Below are positions 47,101 through 53,491 of a stretch of DNA of 64,000 nucleotides, piece after piece. Each line of letters starts with the position of its first letter. The first letter of the stretch is position 1. Below the pieces are notes generated by a model. The model was not told the DNA's origin, searched no databases, and was given only the letters and a program-made list of their open reading frames with translations. Both the position numbers and the translations under genes were made by a program. The stretch comes from Streptomyces sp. SS1-1. GTDB lineage: Bacteria; Actinomycetota; Actinomycetes; Streptomycetales; Streptomycetaceae. The DNA lies in assembly GCF_008973465.1 (NCBI RefSeq), contig NZ_WBXN01000004.1, forward strand, positions 6,922,501-6,986,500. The letters run 5' to 3'.

Positions 47101-49977
47101 CTGTCCCGCACCCTGCCCTCGTACATGCTGCCCGCGCGGGTCCACGGCGTCACCGCGATGCCCCTCACCGGCACCGGGAAGATCGACCGCGAGCGGCTGG
47201 CCCGCGAGGCGGGCACCCCGCGCCCGGCCGCCGTGCCGGTGCCGCGTCCCGCGCCGCCGGCCGCAGGGGAGCCCGCCACCCCGACCGAACGCACCCTCGC
47301 CCGGATCTGGGCCGAGCTGCTGGACGCACCCGACGTCACGGCCGACGACGACTTCTTCGAGCTGGGCGGCGACTCCATCATGGTGCTGGAGCTGTTCGCC
47401 CGGATGCGCGCCGAACTCCCCGCCGTGCCCCGGCCTACGGTCCTCTACACCCACCGCACCCTGCGCGCGCTCGCGCAGGCCGTCGACGCCGCCGAACCGG
47501 CCCCGCAGGCCGCCCCGCCCGCCGCCGCGACCGGCCCGTACCCCCTCACCCCGTCCCAGCGGGGCTTCCTCCTCGCCGACACCCTCGACCCCGCCGCCGG
47601 CTCCGCCTGGCTCGCCCGCTTCCGGCTCACCGGCCGCTTGCGCCCCGACCTGTTCCAGCGGGCCGTCGACGTGCTGGTGGCCCGGCACCCCATGCTGCGC
47701 ACGGTGTTCCCGGCCGGAGCCCGGCCGCCCGTGCAGCAGGAACTCCCGGACACCCTACGGCTGCCCGTGCCGCAGGAGACCGTCCACCCCGACCTCCTGG
47801 AGGAACGGATCGCCGAGGAGGGGCGGCGCCGGCTCGAGCCCTGGGCCTGGCCGTTGCTGCGGGCGGCCCTGTTCACCACGGCACCGGACGAGCACGTCCT
47901 CCTCGTTCACGCCCACCACCTCATCGGCGACGGCTACAGCGCCGCCCTGCTCGCCGGGGAACTCCTCACCGTGTACGACCGCCTGGACCGTGGCCTGCCC
48001 CCCGGCCTGCCCCCGGTGGAGAGCACCTTCCGCGACCACGTCGTCCGGTCCGCCGAGCGGCCCCGCCCCTCCGGCCCCCCGGCCGAGGCGTACCGGGTCC
48101 GGCTGAACGCCCCGTACACCGCACCGGTGTTGCGCACCTCCGACAGCGAGCGGGCCGACGGGTTCCACACCGCCTCGTTCACGGTCGACGCCGCCACCAC
48201 CCGGCGGCTGCGCCGGCTGGCCCGTTCGGCGCGCAGCACCCTCCACGCCCCGCTGCTCACCGCCTACCACCGCGCGCTCGCCGACCTCACCGGACAGTCC
48301 GACCTGGTGATCGGCCTCGCGATCACCGGACGCGAGGACTCCACCGCGGACGCGCACCGCGTGTTCGGGCCCTTCGCGCAGGCCGTCGCCGTGCGTCCGC
48401 AGCCGCCCGCCGACCCCGGCCGGCGGCCCGCCTTCGCCGACGACCTGCGCCGGATCGCCGCCGAGACGGAACTCGCCCGCGCCGAGGGCCACACCGGCCC
48501 CGACACCGCCACCGGGCTGCCCCGGCACGCCCAGTTCTTCTTCACCTTCCTCGACTTCACCTCGCTGGGCGCGCCGCCCGGCGGCACACTGTCGCTGAGC
48601 GCCGACGCGTCCGACACCCTCCTCGCCCCGCCCCCGCCCGGCACCGACGTGTTCCTGGCCGTCCGCCCGCTGCCCGACGCACAGGGGCTGCGGGTCACCG
48701 TCCGCGCCCCCGCGGCGGCGCTCACCGCCGCCCGGGCCGCCGAGCTGGCCGAACGGATCCACCAGGAGCTGCGGGCCGACCCCCACCGGACCCGCCGCGC
48801 CCCGGCGCTGGACGCGGCACTCGTCGGCTATCTCCCCGCGCCCGGGCACCTCGCCGCCCTCGCCGGACTGCCGCCCGGCACCCGGCGCCCCGGCCGTGAG
48901 GAGATCCGCGCGCTGCTGTTCCCGGACGGCCGCGCCCGGCTGCTGGAGCGCACCGGCACCCCGCTGGGCCTGTCCGGCTTCGTCGCCCTGCCGCTGTTCG
49001 CCGACGAACTCGCCACCGCCGACGGCCTCGCGGCCCGTACCGCTCGGGCCGTCGAGCACGCGGCCGGGCTCGGCGCCCGCTGTGTCTCGCTCGCCGGGGC
49101 GATCCCGTCCCTCACCGGCTACGGCTTCGACGTGCTGCGGGAGGCCCGGACGGACGCGGCGCTCACCACGGGGCACGCCACGACGACCGTCGCCGTCGTG
49201 AAGACCGTGCACGCCGCCCTCGACGCCACCGGGCGCCCGCTCGACGGGCTGTCCCTCGCCGTCGTCGGCTGCGGTTCGATCGGCACCGCCGCCCTGCGGC
49301 TGCTGCTCGCCCGGTCACCCCGCCCGCCGGCCGGCCTCGTGCTCTGCGACCTGCCCGGCAGCGGGCCGCGACTCGAACGGCTGGCGGCGGAACTGACGGA
49401 CACGCACCCCGGCCTGCCCGTGCGGATCGTCCAGTCGGGCCCTCGACTGCCCGACGAGGTCTACGCGAGCGAGGTGATCGTGACCGCCGTCAGCGGCGAG
49501 TCGGCCCTCGTGGACGTCGGCCGGCTGCGCCCCGGCACGGTCCTGGTCGACGACTCCTTCCCGCACTGCTTCGACACCGCGCGGGCGCTGGAGCGCATGA
49601 GCGTGCGGGGCGATGTGCTGATCGTCGGCGGTGGCCTGCTGGACGTGGGCGCCGCCCGGCCCCGGCTCGCCGAGGACCTGCCGGAGGTGGCCGCCACCGG
49701 CTTCGCCGGGCGTTCCGGTGTCCCGGGCACGCTGGCCTCCTGCCGGCTGGAGTCCCTGCTGCACGCCCACCGCACGGCGGGACCCGGCCGGGCGTCCGGC
49801 GATCTGCCCCTGACGCACGGCCTGGTCGACCTGTCCCGCGCCCTCGCCCACTGGGACGCCGTCGAGGCGGCCGGGGTGGCGGCCGCCCCGCTGCACCTCC
49901 TCGACCAGGAGGTCACCGCCCCGTTCAGGGCGCCGGACGCCCCAGCGCCGGACCGAGCCGGGTCGCGATGTCCGTGA
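38107..49977 (+). CDS. Hybrid PKS-NRPS megasynthase: FAAL-ACP-KS-AT-KR-ACP-C-A-PCP-C-AAR-like reductase
   Basis: About 3,956 residues, ATG 38107 (GGAAGGA 6 bp upstream; in-frame GTG at 38038 less likely). Modules in order: fatty acyl-AMP ligase, 1-545 (FSSGSTGAPKG at 158-168, YFHDMGLIG); ACP, Ser607; KS, 667-1082, Cys829/His964/His1003; AT, 1174-1478, Ser1268, with HAFH suggesting malonyl-CoA; KR, 1570-1910 (TGGAGGLG, Tyr1863, Asn1867); ACP, Ser2033; C, 2095-2512, HHAAADG with His2227; A, 2532-3028; PCP, Ser3090; second C, 3144-3565, HHLIGDG with His3271; terminal reductase-like domain, about 3574-3956. All carrier serines and catalytic residues I can find are present. Inferred logic: a fatty acid is activated, extended once by malonate, ketoreduced, and N-acylated onto one amino acid. 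The second C domain has no module of its own. Release is probably reductive. The 3' end overlaps the convergent monooxygenase gene by 53 bp. Confidence 0.93.
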   Translation: MPAAGRRTPDTLLDVLLHTAEDAPGQEIVHVRGDGSEHVVTYAALRDDALRVAGGLRAAGLAPGTPVPLLADSGDAFQSLFWGALAAGLVPVPLAPEARRVGPVWDLMGRPPVMVDDRTEGLLTELPGPVRPLRLVDLRAAGPLREPVHRAPGDLAFLQFSSGSTGAPKGVELTHAAVLANLRQIRASMAITRDDVLLTWMPYFHDMGLIGTHLVPLSAGLKQVRLEPLAFAKHPVRWLETAARHRATLLSAANFALALCLRRVPDTAWAGLDLSPVRLLLVGAEPIAPRVWREFAARAGRAGLDATALLPVYGLAEATLAVTVPPLGETAVPLRLDRRELSAGRAVPGEDDAVELMDVGGPVPGCEVRVTDGAGEVLDAGRVGHIEVRGPQVARGYHRDPEASAAAFAGGWLRTGDLGFLHEGRLCVTGRHKDVVFAGGRTFHAADVEETAAATPGLPDGTVAVVGSTDPGTGHDRVVVCVQWARAVPDTSLPVLDAVAARVRRALGHDDVRVLPLPPGAFPRTTSGKLRRALIRERFEAGAYTEVEKRFTPPRAPRGVSGGRPGAVPPSRREAEETVRGIWARVLGLAPGHIGPHDEFFALGGSSVKAMEVLGALEEAFGVPLEPRIVRDHDTVAALAGHLLSLTGGAVPDRSEDRPSPAPGGGPVAVLGMACRFPGAQTPEEFWELLVSGRDTVTPVPAGRWGERTPLTRRFGSFLREPAYFDADFFGMDDAEARATDPQARIFLELAHEALERAGYAGPRRAGRRVGVFAAVGDSGYREVLAEAAGGDLAGHPGALTGNLPNLIAARLSQALDLDGPALAVDTACSSALVALHLARRSLLTGECDVAVVGGVHLALTGTGHRLLADAGALSPTGVSRPFGAAADGLVPGEGGAALVLARHDDAVRDGDPVLALVRGTAVNNDGRSLSLLAPNPRTQREVVTRAYADCGVDPGAVSYVEAHGTGTPIGDPVEAQSLGQAFPPRADGLPRLLGSAKATVGHLLNAAGMPSLVKTVLALRHRTLPPSPHGTPPAPSLERLAPGFQLVDAVRPWRAPGPLVAGINAFGFGGTNAHAILEEAPAQPDETPSAARGPHLLTLSARGADALRAAARELAAHLRAHPELSEADVCAAVGTARDDGPHRLALAVDGDLTAHLEAAEVKDFALARPSRPRTVFLLPGQGAQHPGAGRALYEAAPAFRETLDEASALVGPVRGRSLADWCLDPDADPGDLAGTEVAQPLLVAYGVGLVRQLGRWGLRPDAVAGHSVGEIAAACAAGSLTLAEAVGFAAARGRLMAERARPGAMAAVRGDEDTVGALVAASGGSLAVAAVNGPGQVVISGSATAVDRALAELAGRGVAARRLRVSHAFHSPLLEPVLAPLRDAAGALTAAPAEVPMLSTVTADWGPDLTPAYWERHAVAPVRFGAAVERLLRDGYDAFLELGPGDTLGGAVRATAAQRASQAMVLTPTQVDARALLESVGRVWARGGTLRRPLSHRATGRARVQVPTYPYRRRRHWPGEPATDAVVRRLDWADAPLVPGERPRAVRLVGADRELGRALAGRLEDAGGIVADDGPAPDTVVWLTGDARDAGPAVEETLAALRRVLDLLSTGPSHLLVVTEDAYATGAPGETPVPARALAHGLALALPQEHRGLSARGVDLSGADSLAVRVEALERELGSAHGPGAEPTVAWRSGRRLGRTRTALPDTRVPVRALPPGGTYLITGGAGGLGSALARDLAAGGARELVLAGRSTAPGALLAELRALGTRAVHHVTDMGEPASVDALVAALPPLDGVFHAAGTVRPGTLRSKPDGEIRQALAAKVRGTVLLADALRRHGQDPAVRVLFSSVASVLPGLAGALGDYAAANAFLDAFAAAEHAAGRPWQAVGLGPVGDAGTAAGTASVTRLRESGLTPMTARQAIAALRTAVGTGAPHLLVAPEPVAPAARLVRSTPVSASAAVEASSTSVSARAAREGSSTSASAPPALDAPSTPPSAPAPDDTSGLVRRLLAEALHRDPRDIGDDDPFLRLGLDSLTAVDLARRLESELGRTLPATLLFEHRTVGELTAHLRTVPAEDPAPAPVPARRHPGDGGPIPLTPLQRGFLTTEALFEGVTAYGYVRQTVRGPLDADVLGRALSRLAARHPMLRLRVTAAVPPSQYTAPAGPGDRPPRWYEVHDTDDADRDLPDLEQALCDRPFDLTAEDPVRAVLVRDRRDSRLAHLLLAVHHAAADGYSLKVLCEDLWELYTALTGAGSTDEPAPARAEFGAYAGLLAADRDTPAFDRDLRYWRERIAAHEPADPATALPYDGDPRAVPEPPYAHHRATADAALSSALRDLAARHEISLFHVLLAVHVRCLARWSGRPGVAVNVARSRREAALPGIERLVGPLADTLPVFVTVDPAESVPELAVRLRQIWREAEAHGTPGSPDLAASLPTAGPAPRTVAPAGFSFARFPVRHGHGRPVTVTPTAAATASAATRLGLLCWEADATLHFSWNHPVQLFRGETVARLAEEYLAELRAAAGHAPAPAAEGVTARLLARFRATPDAVAVDTGGTTLTYADLDAASAALAARLRARGVGPGDLVGLLVEQGPDVVTGVVGILRAGAGWVPLDPGHPAARRREHLLRTGVTTVVCHAATREAAAELDGVDAVFADGPGTGAPPDPGPDRHPGPDAVAYVILTSGSTGRPKAVPITHGSMLTYLDWALRTFGYGPGDRLLQTASVCFDASVRQVLAPLLAGATVHTLTRDVLRDPDALLDRVVNDGITVWSSVPTLWERLLTTAEGRAARDGKAPDLSALRWVHVGGEALPAAQVRRWFDLLDACGGAPGHRVANLYGPTEATINATCHILDARPADDLRHVPIGRPVAGTLVDVVTPGLRPCAPGEAGELLIAGAGLTPGYLGEPELTAAAFVERDGRRWYRSGDRVRRAPDGVLAFLGRLDDQVKVHGHRVEPGEIEAVLLSHPDIARAAVLPDGGRLVAHLEPRPGAPVPDTRAVRAFLSRTLPSYMLPARVHGVTAMPLTGTGKIDRERLAREAGTPRPAAVPVPRPAPPAAGEPATPTERTLARIWAELLDAPDVTADDDFFELGGDSIMVLELFARMRAELPAVPRPTVLYTHRTLRALAQAVDAAEPAPQAAPPAAATGPYPLTPSQRGFLLADTLDPAAGSAWLARFRLTGRLRPDLFQRAVDVLVARHPMLRTVFPAGARPPVQQELPDTLRLPVPQETVHPDLLEERIAEEGRRRLEPWAWPLLRAALFTTAPDEHVLLVHAHHLIGDGYSAALLAGELLTVYDRLDRGLPPGLPPVESTFRDHVVRSAERPRPSGPPAEAYRVRLNAPYTAPVLRTSDSERADGFHTASFTVDAATTRRLRRLARSARSTLHAPLLTAYHRALADLTGQSDLVIGLAITGREDSTADAHRVFGPFAQAVAVRPQPPADPGRRPAFADDLRRIAAETELARAEGHTGPDTATGLPRHAQFFFTFLDFTSLGAPPGGTLSLSADASDTLLAPPPPGTDVFLAVRPLPDAQGLRVTVRAPAAALTAARAAELAERIHQELRADPHRTRRAPALDAALVGYLPAPGHLAALAGLPPGTRRPGREEIRALLFPDGRARLLERTGTPLGLSGFVALPLFADELATADGLAARTARAVEHAAGLGARCVSLAGAIPSLTGYGFDVLREARTDAALTTGHATTTVAVVKTVHAALDATGRPLDGLSLAVVGCGSIGTAALRLLLARSPRPPAGLVLCDLPGSGPRLERLAAELTDTHPGLPVRIVQSGPRLPDEVYASEVIVTAVSGESALVDVGRLRPGTVLVDDSFPHCFDTARALERMSVRGDVLIVGGGLLDVGAARPRLAEDLPEVAATGFAGRSGVPGTLASCRLESLLHAHRTAGPGRASGDLPLTHGLVDLSRALAHWDAVEAAGVAAAPLHLLDQEVTAPFRAPDAPAPDRAGSRCP
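43957..44094 (+). repeat. 39-bp tandem repeats encoding the KR-ACP linker
   Basis: Three imperfect 39-bp units (43957-43995, 43996-44034, 44035-44073) plus about half a fourth encode a 13-residue Ser/Thr/Ala-rich repeat beginning STPVSA, STSVSA, STSASA, STPPSA. They form a flexible tether between the ketoreductase and the second ACP of the megasynthase. The units begin with TCGACG and are visibly less GC-rich than the flanks. Confidence 0.85.
48826..49977 (+). other. AAR-like (acyl-ACP reductase) terminal domain of the megasynthase
   Basis: This domain region resembles cyanobacterial acyl-ACP reductase segment by segment from memory. PAPGHLAAL parallels the HLTSLEHA opening; CVSLAGAIPSLTGYGF parallels the GGFSSIIFENF strand; LTTGHATTTVAVVKTV parallels FTTGNTHTAYVICRQV; the Rossmann motif VVGCGSIGTAALRLL (from residue 3719) parallels VCGATGDIGSAVCRWL; VLIVGGGLLDVG parallels VYVLNGGIVEHS. 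Cys3879 in LASCRLESLL sits where AAR has its thioester-forming cysteine (FACFAEAML). AAR reduces acyl-ACP to fatty aldehyde with NADPH, so here it may release the chain as an aldehyde. Confidence 0.62.
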
Positions 49978-50953
49978 GGATCTGGACGTAGTCGTCGTGC
50001 CCGAACGTGAACGGCAGCGCGAACGCCACCTCGTCCACCTCGCGGAACGCCGCGTGGGCGTGGAGGCGTTCGGCGATCTCCTCGGAGGTGCCGAGCAGGT
50101 CCGGCGCGAACAGCAGTCGCGCCGGGCCCTGCGGGGAGGTCGTGCGGGGCGTGCGCTCGGCGACGTACTTCTCGTACCGGGCGATCTGCCCGGGTGTCGC
50201 CGAGTCGGTCGGGATGACGACGAGACCCTGGGAGACGCGGGCGGCCTCCCCGTCGGGGTGGCGTTCCCGGAAGGCGCGGATGTGGGACAGCTGGACGCGC
50301 GCGAAGTCGGGGGTGCCCTCCTGCTCGTCCTCCACCTTGACGACACTGCTGGTCAGCAGGTTCATCCCGTGCTCGCCCGCCCAGCGCGCCGACCGCAGAC
50401 TGCCGCCGCCGTACCACATGCGGCCGCCCAGGCCAGGGGTGTGCGGCTGCACCCGGTCCGAGAACACCTCGAAGCCCTCCGTGCCGCTGAAGTCCGTGAC
50501 ACGCTCGCCGCGTACGCAGTCCAGCAGCCGCCGGACCCGCTCGTACCCGAAGTCCTCGGCGTCGGCGGTGTCCGGGTACAGGGCCTCCTTCACCCGGTCG
50601 TAGTGCATCGGCGGGCCCACGCTCACCCCGGGGTTGAGCCGCCCTCCGGACAGCACGTCGACGGTCGCGAGGTCCTCGGCGAGGCGCAGCGGGTTCTCCC
50701 AGCCGAGCGGGATCACCGCGGTGCCCAGCTCGATCCGGCGGGTGCGCTGCGAGGCGGCGGCCAGGACGGCGACGGGGGAGGAGATGCCGTACTGCAGATG
50801 CCGGTGGCGGACCCACGCGCTGTCGAAGCCGAGGCGCTCGCCCAGCTCGATGAGCTCCAGCGTCGACTCGTGGCCGCGGGCCGGGTCCGCCCCGTCGAAC
50901 AGTCCGATGGTGAGGAAGCCCAGCTTGCGCAAGGGGCGGGAGATGGGTGCCAC
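49925..50953 (-). CDS. LLM-class (luciferase-like) flavin-dependent monooxygenase
   Basis: A 342-residue protein of the bacterial-luciferase superfamily: LRKLGFLTIGLFDGADP, STLELIELGERLGFDSAW, VAVLAAASQRTRRIELGTAV and AEDLATVDVLSGGRL are the family landmarks, followed by an FMN-site-like GGRMWYGGGSLRSARWA. Members oxidise aldehydes, sulfonates, amines or alkanes with FMNH2 and O2. It starts at GTG 50953 (GGAGG 4 bp upstream). Its last 17 codons overlap the 3' end of the megasynthase gene on the opposite strand, so the two arrangements are locked together. A tailoring role on an aldehyde product is an attractive guess only. Confidence 0.9.
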   Translation of the reverse strand: MAPISRPLRKLGFLTIGLFDGADPARGHESTLELIELGERLGFDSAWVRHRHLQYGISSPVAVLAAASQRTRRIELGTAVIPLGWENPLRLAEDLATVDVLSGGRLNPGVSVGPPMHYDRVKEALYPDTADAEDFGYERVRRLLDCVRGERVTDFSGTEGFEVFSDRVQPHTPGLGGRMWYGGGSLRSARWAGEHGMNLLTSSVVKVEDEQEGTPDFARVQLSHIRAFRERHPDGEAARVSQGLVVIPTDSATPGQIARYEKYVAERTPRTTSPQGPARLLFAPDLLGTSEEIAERLHAHAAFREVDEVAFALPFTFGHDDYVQILTDIATRLGPALGRPAP

Positions 50954-51041
50954 AGGCCCTCCGTCGTCCGATGACCGGGTGATCGAAACCGTACGGCTCG
51001 GGCAACGCGCTCCCGGACGGTGATGTTCCCGCCCCCGCGCC

Positions 51042-52544
51042 TCAGACCAGCGGGATCGTCACCTCGTCCTCCACCGGCGGGTCGAGTTCCTGGGCGAGGT
51101 TCCCGGTCGCGGCGTGGCAGCGCAGCCGGATCGCCTCCGGGCCGACGTCCAGTCGCAGGAAGCACTTGAAGAACGGCGGGCTGTACGTCGTCGAGCTCGG
51201 CGAGAACAGCTGCGTGTAGAGCTTGCGCACCGGCAGCCGCAGCCGTGCCCGGCGGTCGGGGCGGCGGCCCGCGCCGAGCAGGGCGGCCACCAGCCGGACC
51301 CGCCAGGTCACGCGTGCTGTGGCCTGCTGCGCGCGGGTCAGCCGCATGCCCAGACGCTCGGCGACGACGGCCGCCGCCTCCGCCTCGGTCAGGGTGAAGA
51401 AGCGGCGCAGCCGCAGCCGCCGGCCGTACAGCGCGCTGTAGAACGCCAGGGAGTCGCCGCGCAGCGGATAGCAGCGGAAGTCGTCCTCGCCGACGCCCGC
51501 CACGTCGACCTTCTTGATGGTGTGCGTGGCGTGCATGAAGGCACCGCCGCCGCCCGCGACCACGTACTGGATCGTGCGGTCGCCGACCCGCACCGGGTAG
51601 CGCTGGTAGTTGTGGATGTCGCCGCCGATCGCCGCCACGTAGCGGTGCGCCGGGTCGCGGACGATGTCGTCCACGGTGCCGCTGCCCTCGATGGCGCACG
51701 GGTGGTGCTCACCGTCCACGTACAGCGGCGAGCCGGTGACGAGGATCTTCGGGCGGGGGTCCCTCGACACCTCCCGCAGCCACGCGCCCTGTTCGGCGTC
51801 GATCGTCCCGAGCAGTCCCGTGTCGAGGCCGACGATCCGGATCGGCCCGGCGTCGATCGCCCAGTACGGGCCGGGCTGGACGGCCAGTTGGGACGGGTCC
51901 GACCGCAACGTGCGTGCCTCGTCGAGCCGTTGTCCGTCACCCTCGCGCGGACGGTGCCACAGCAGGGACCGCAGCCGCGCCCGGCTGAGCGGGCGCGGCG
52001 CGGGCTCCGGCGGGAGCGGCGGGGCGTCGTCGCAGAACACCCGCATGAACGCGGTCAGGTCCTCGTACCAGTCGTGGTTGCCGGGTATCGCGTAGATGGG
52101 CGCCTTGTAGTCCCGGTACGGCCGGAAGAACTTGGGGCCGTAGTCGTCGGCGGCGCCCACCGGGTAGATCACGTCGCTCGCGAGAACGGCGAAGCGGGTG
52201 TCCTGACCCTCCTTCAGGAGGCCCGGCACGACCGCGTACTGGGAGTCGTCGCCCTCGCCGGTGTCCCCGATGACGAGGAAGGAGAACCGGTCGGGGTCGT
52301 CGCGCCGGATCACCTTGTCGGCCGGTGCCCCGGCGGCCTCCCGCTGCGCCACCCACCGGCTCCGGGTACGGCCCGTGGGATCCCCGAACAGGGAGGCCAG
52401 GACGCCGTTGCGGGCCGCCCACAGCATCCGGGGGTCGAGCCAGGAGATCTTCCGCACCGCGGGCGGCATCAGCCCTTTGTAGGTGCCGGGTTCGGCCGCG
52501 CCCCAGCCGGCGCCTTCCGCGGTATCACGTGAGGAGACAGACAC
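51042..52544 (-). CDS. Calcineurin-like metallophosphoesterase
   Basis: A 500-residue protein. The dimetal site appears as FLVIGDTGEGDD, LASDVIYP, IPGNHDWYED, LVTGSPLYVDG and IGGDIHNYQRYP, the ordered motifs of calcineurin-like phosphoesterases, here with SD in place of GD in the second motif. The N-terminal 70 residues and the C-terminal 130 residues are extra; the latter contains KLYTQLFSPSSTTYSPPFF. There is no clear signal peptide or membrane helix, so it is probably cytoplasmic or peripheral. It starts at GTG 52544 with a poor ribosome-binding site. The substrate is unknown. Confidence 0.85.
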   Translation of the reverse strand: MSVSSRDTAEGAGWGAAEPGTYKGLMPPAVRKISWLDPRMLWAARNGVLASLFGDPTGRTRSRWVAQREAAGAPADKVIRRDDPDRFSFLVIGDTGEGDDSQYAVVPGLLKEGQDTRFAVLASDVIYPVGAADDYGPKFFRPYRDYKAPIYAIPGNHDWYEDLTAFMRVFCDDAPPLPPEPAPRPLSRARLRSLLWHRPREGDGQRLDEARTLRSDPSQLAVQPGPYWAIDAGPIRIVGLDTGLLGTIDAEQGAWLREVSRDPRPKILVTGSPLYVDGEHHPCAIEGSGTVDDIVRDPAHRYVAAIGGDIHNYQRYPVRVGDRTIQYVVAGGGGAFMHATHTIKKVDVAGVGEDDFRCYPLRGDSLAFYSALYGRRLRLRRFFTLTEAEAAAVVAERLGMRLTRAQQATARVTWRVRLVAALLGAGRRPDRRARLRLPVRKLYTQLFSPSSTTYSPPFFKCFLRLDVGPEAIRLRCHAATGNLAQELDPPVEDEVTIPLV

Positions 52545-52607
52545 CGGTGCACCGTAACAATGACCGGGTGACGGGAGCGGCCCGCCCCCGTCTCCCGAAC
52601 AGGCCGC

Positions 52608-53363
52608 TCAGAACGTGCGGTTGAGCAGGTCGAGCAGCGCCTCCCAGTGCCGCTCGTCCCCGGCGCGGTCGTAGGCGTCGGTGTCGGACTGGGTGAAGCC
52701 GTGGCCGGCGCCCGGGTACACCTCGCAGCGGTGCCGTACACCCGCCTCCGTCAGGGCTTTCTCCAGGCGCTCGATCTGCTCGGGCGGCAGCGACGGGTCG
52801 TCGTCCGCGTGCCCGAAGTACAGCTCCGCGGTGACCTGTCCGGCCACCAGGTGGGGGCTGTCCGGCGCCTCGGTGGCGAGCCGGCCGCCGTGGAAGCCGG
52901 CCGCGGCGGCGACCCGGTCCGGGTAGGTGCCGGCGGTCCGCAGGGACAGTCCCGCCCCCATGCAGTAGCCGGTGACCGCGACGGGACCGTCCGCCGCGGC
53001 CGGGCACGACTCCAGCCACCGCAGATAGGCACCGGCGTCCCGCATCGCCGCCTCCGGGGTCAGCTGCGCCATGATCGGGCCGAGGGCCTCGAAGACGGCC
53101 GGCCGGGCCGCGGCGTCGATGAACTCCGGCAGGTCGAGCACGGGGGCGCGGCGGGCCCGGTAGAACACGTTCGGCACCACCACCGTGTACCCGGCGGCGG
53201 CGAGCCGGTCGGCCATCGCCTCGAGGCGGGGCCGCAGACCGAACGCGTCCATGTAGAGCAGGACCGCGGGGTGGGGGCCGCCCTCGGCGGGATGCGTCAG
53301 GTAGGCGTCGGCGACGCCGTCCTCGGTGGGGATGTCGACAACGGTGCCCTGGACGGAGGTCAT
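52608..53363 (-). CDS. Dienelactone hydrolase family protein
   Basis: A 251-residue alpha/beta hydrolase with the cysteine nucleophile of the dienelactone hydrolase class: TGYCMGAGLSL (Cys134), the acid in YFGHADDDPSLP and the catalytic His in YPGAGHGFTQSD. An N-terminal GVADAYLTHPAEGGPHPAVL and MDAFGLRP are typical. It hydrolyses lactones or esters; the substrate is unknown. The ATG at 53363 has GAGAGGG about 11 bp upstream. Its stop is 63 bp upstream of the metallophosphoesterase start on the same strand. Confidence 0.92.
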   Translation of the reverse strand: MTSVQGTVVDIPTEDGVADAYLTHPAEGGPHPAVLLYMDAFGLRPRLEAMADRLAAAGYTVVVPNVFYRARRAPVLDLPEFIDAAARPAVFEALGPIMAQLTPEAAMRDAGAYLRWLESCPAAADGPVAVTGYCMGAGLSLRTAGTYPDRVAAAAGFHGGRLATEAPDSPHLVAGQVTAELYFGHADDDPSLPPEQIERLEKALTEAGVRHRCEVYPGAGHGFTQSDTDAYDRAGDERHWEALLDLLNRTF

Positions 53364-53491
53364 GGTGGGGGCGCCCTCTCTGCGATCGCGCGGCGGAACA
53401 GGTCATCGGCCCCCGGCGGGACCGGACCGCGTGCATCGTTTCACCGCACGGTCCCGCCCCCTCGGGCACCCCCGGCCGTTTGGGGACGCCT

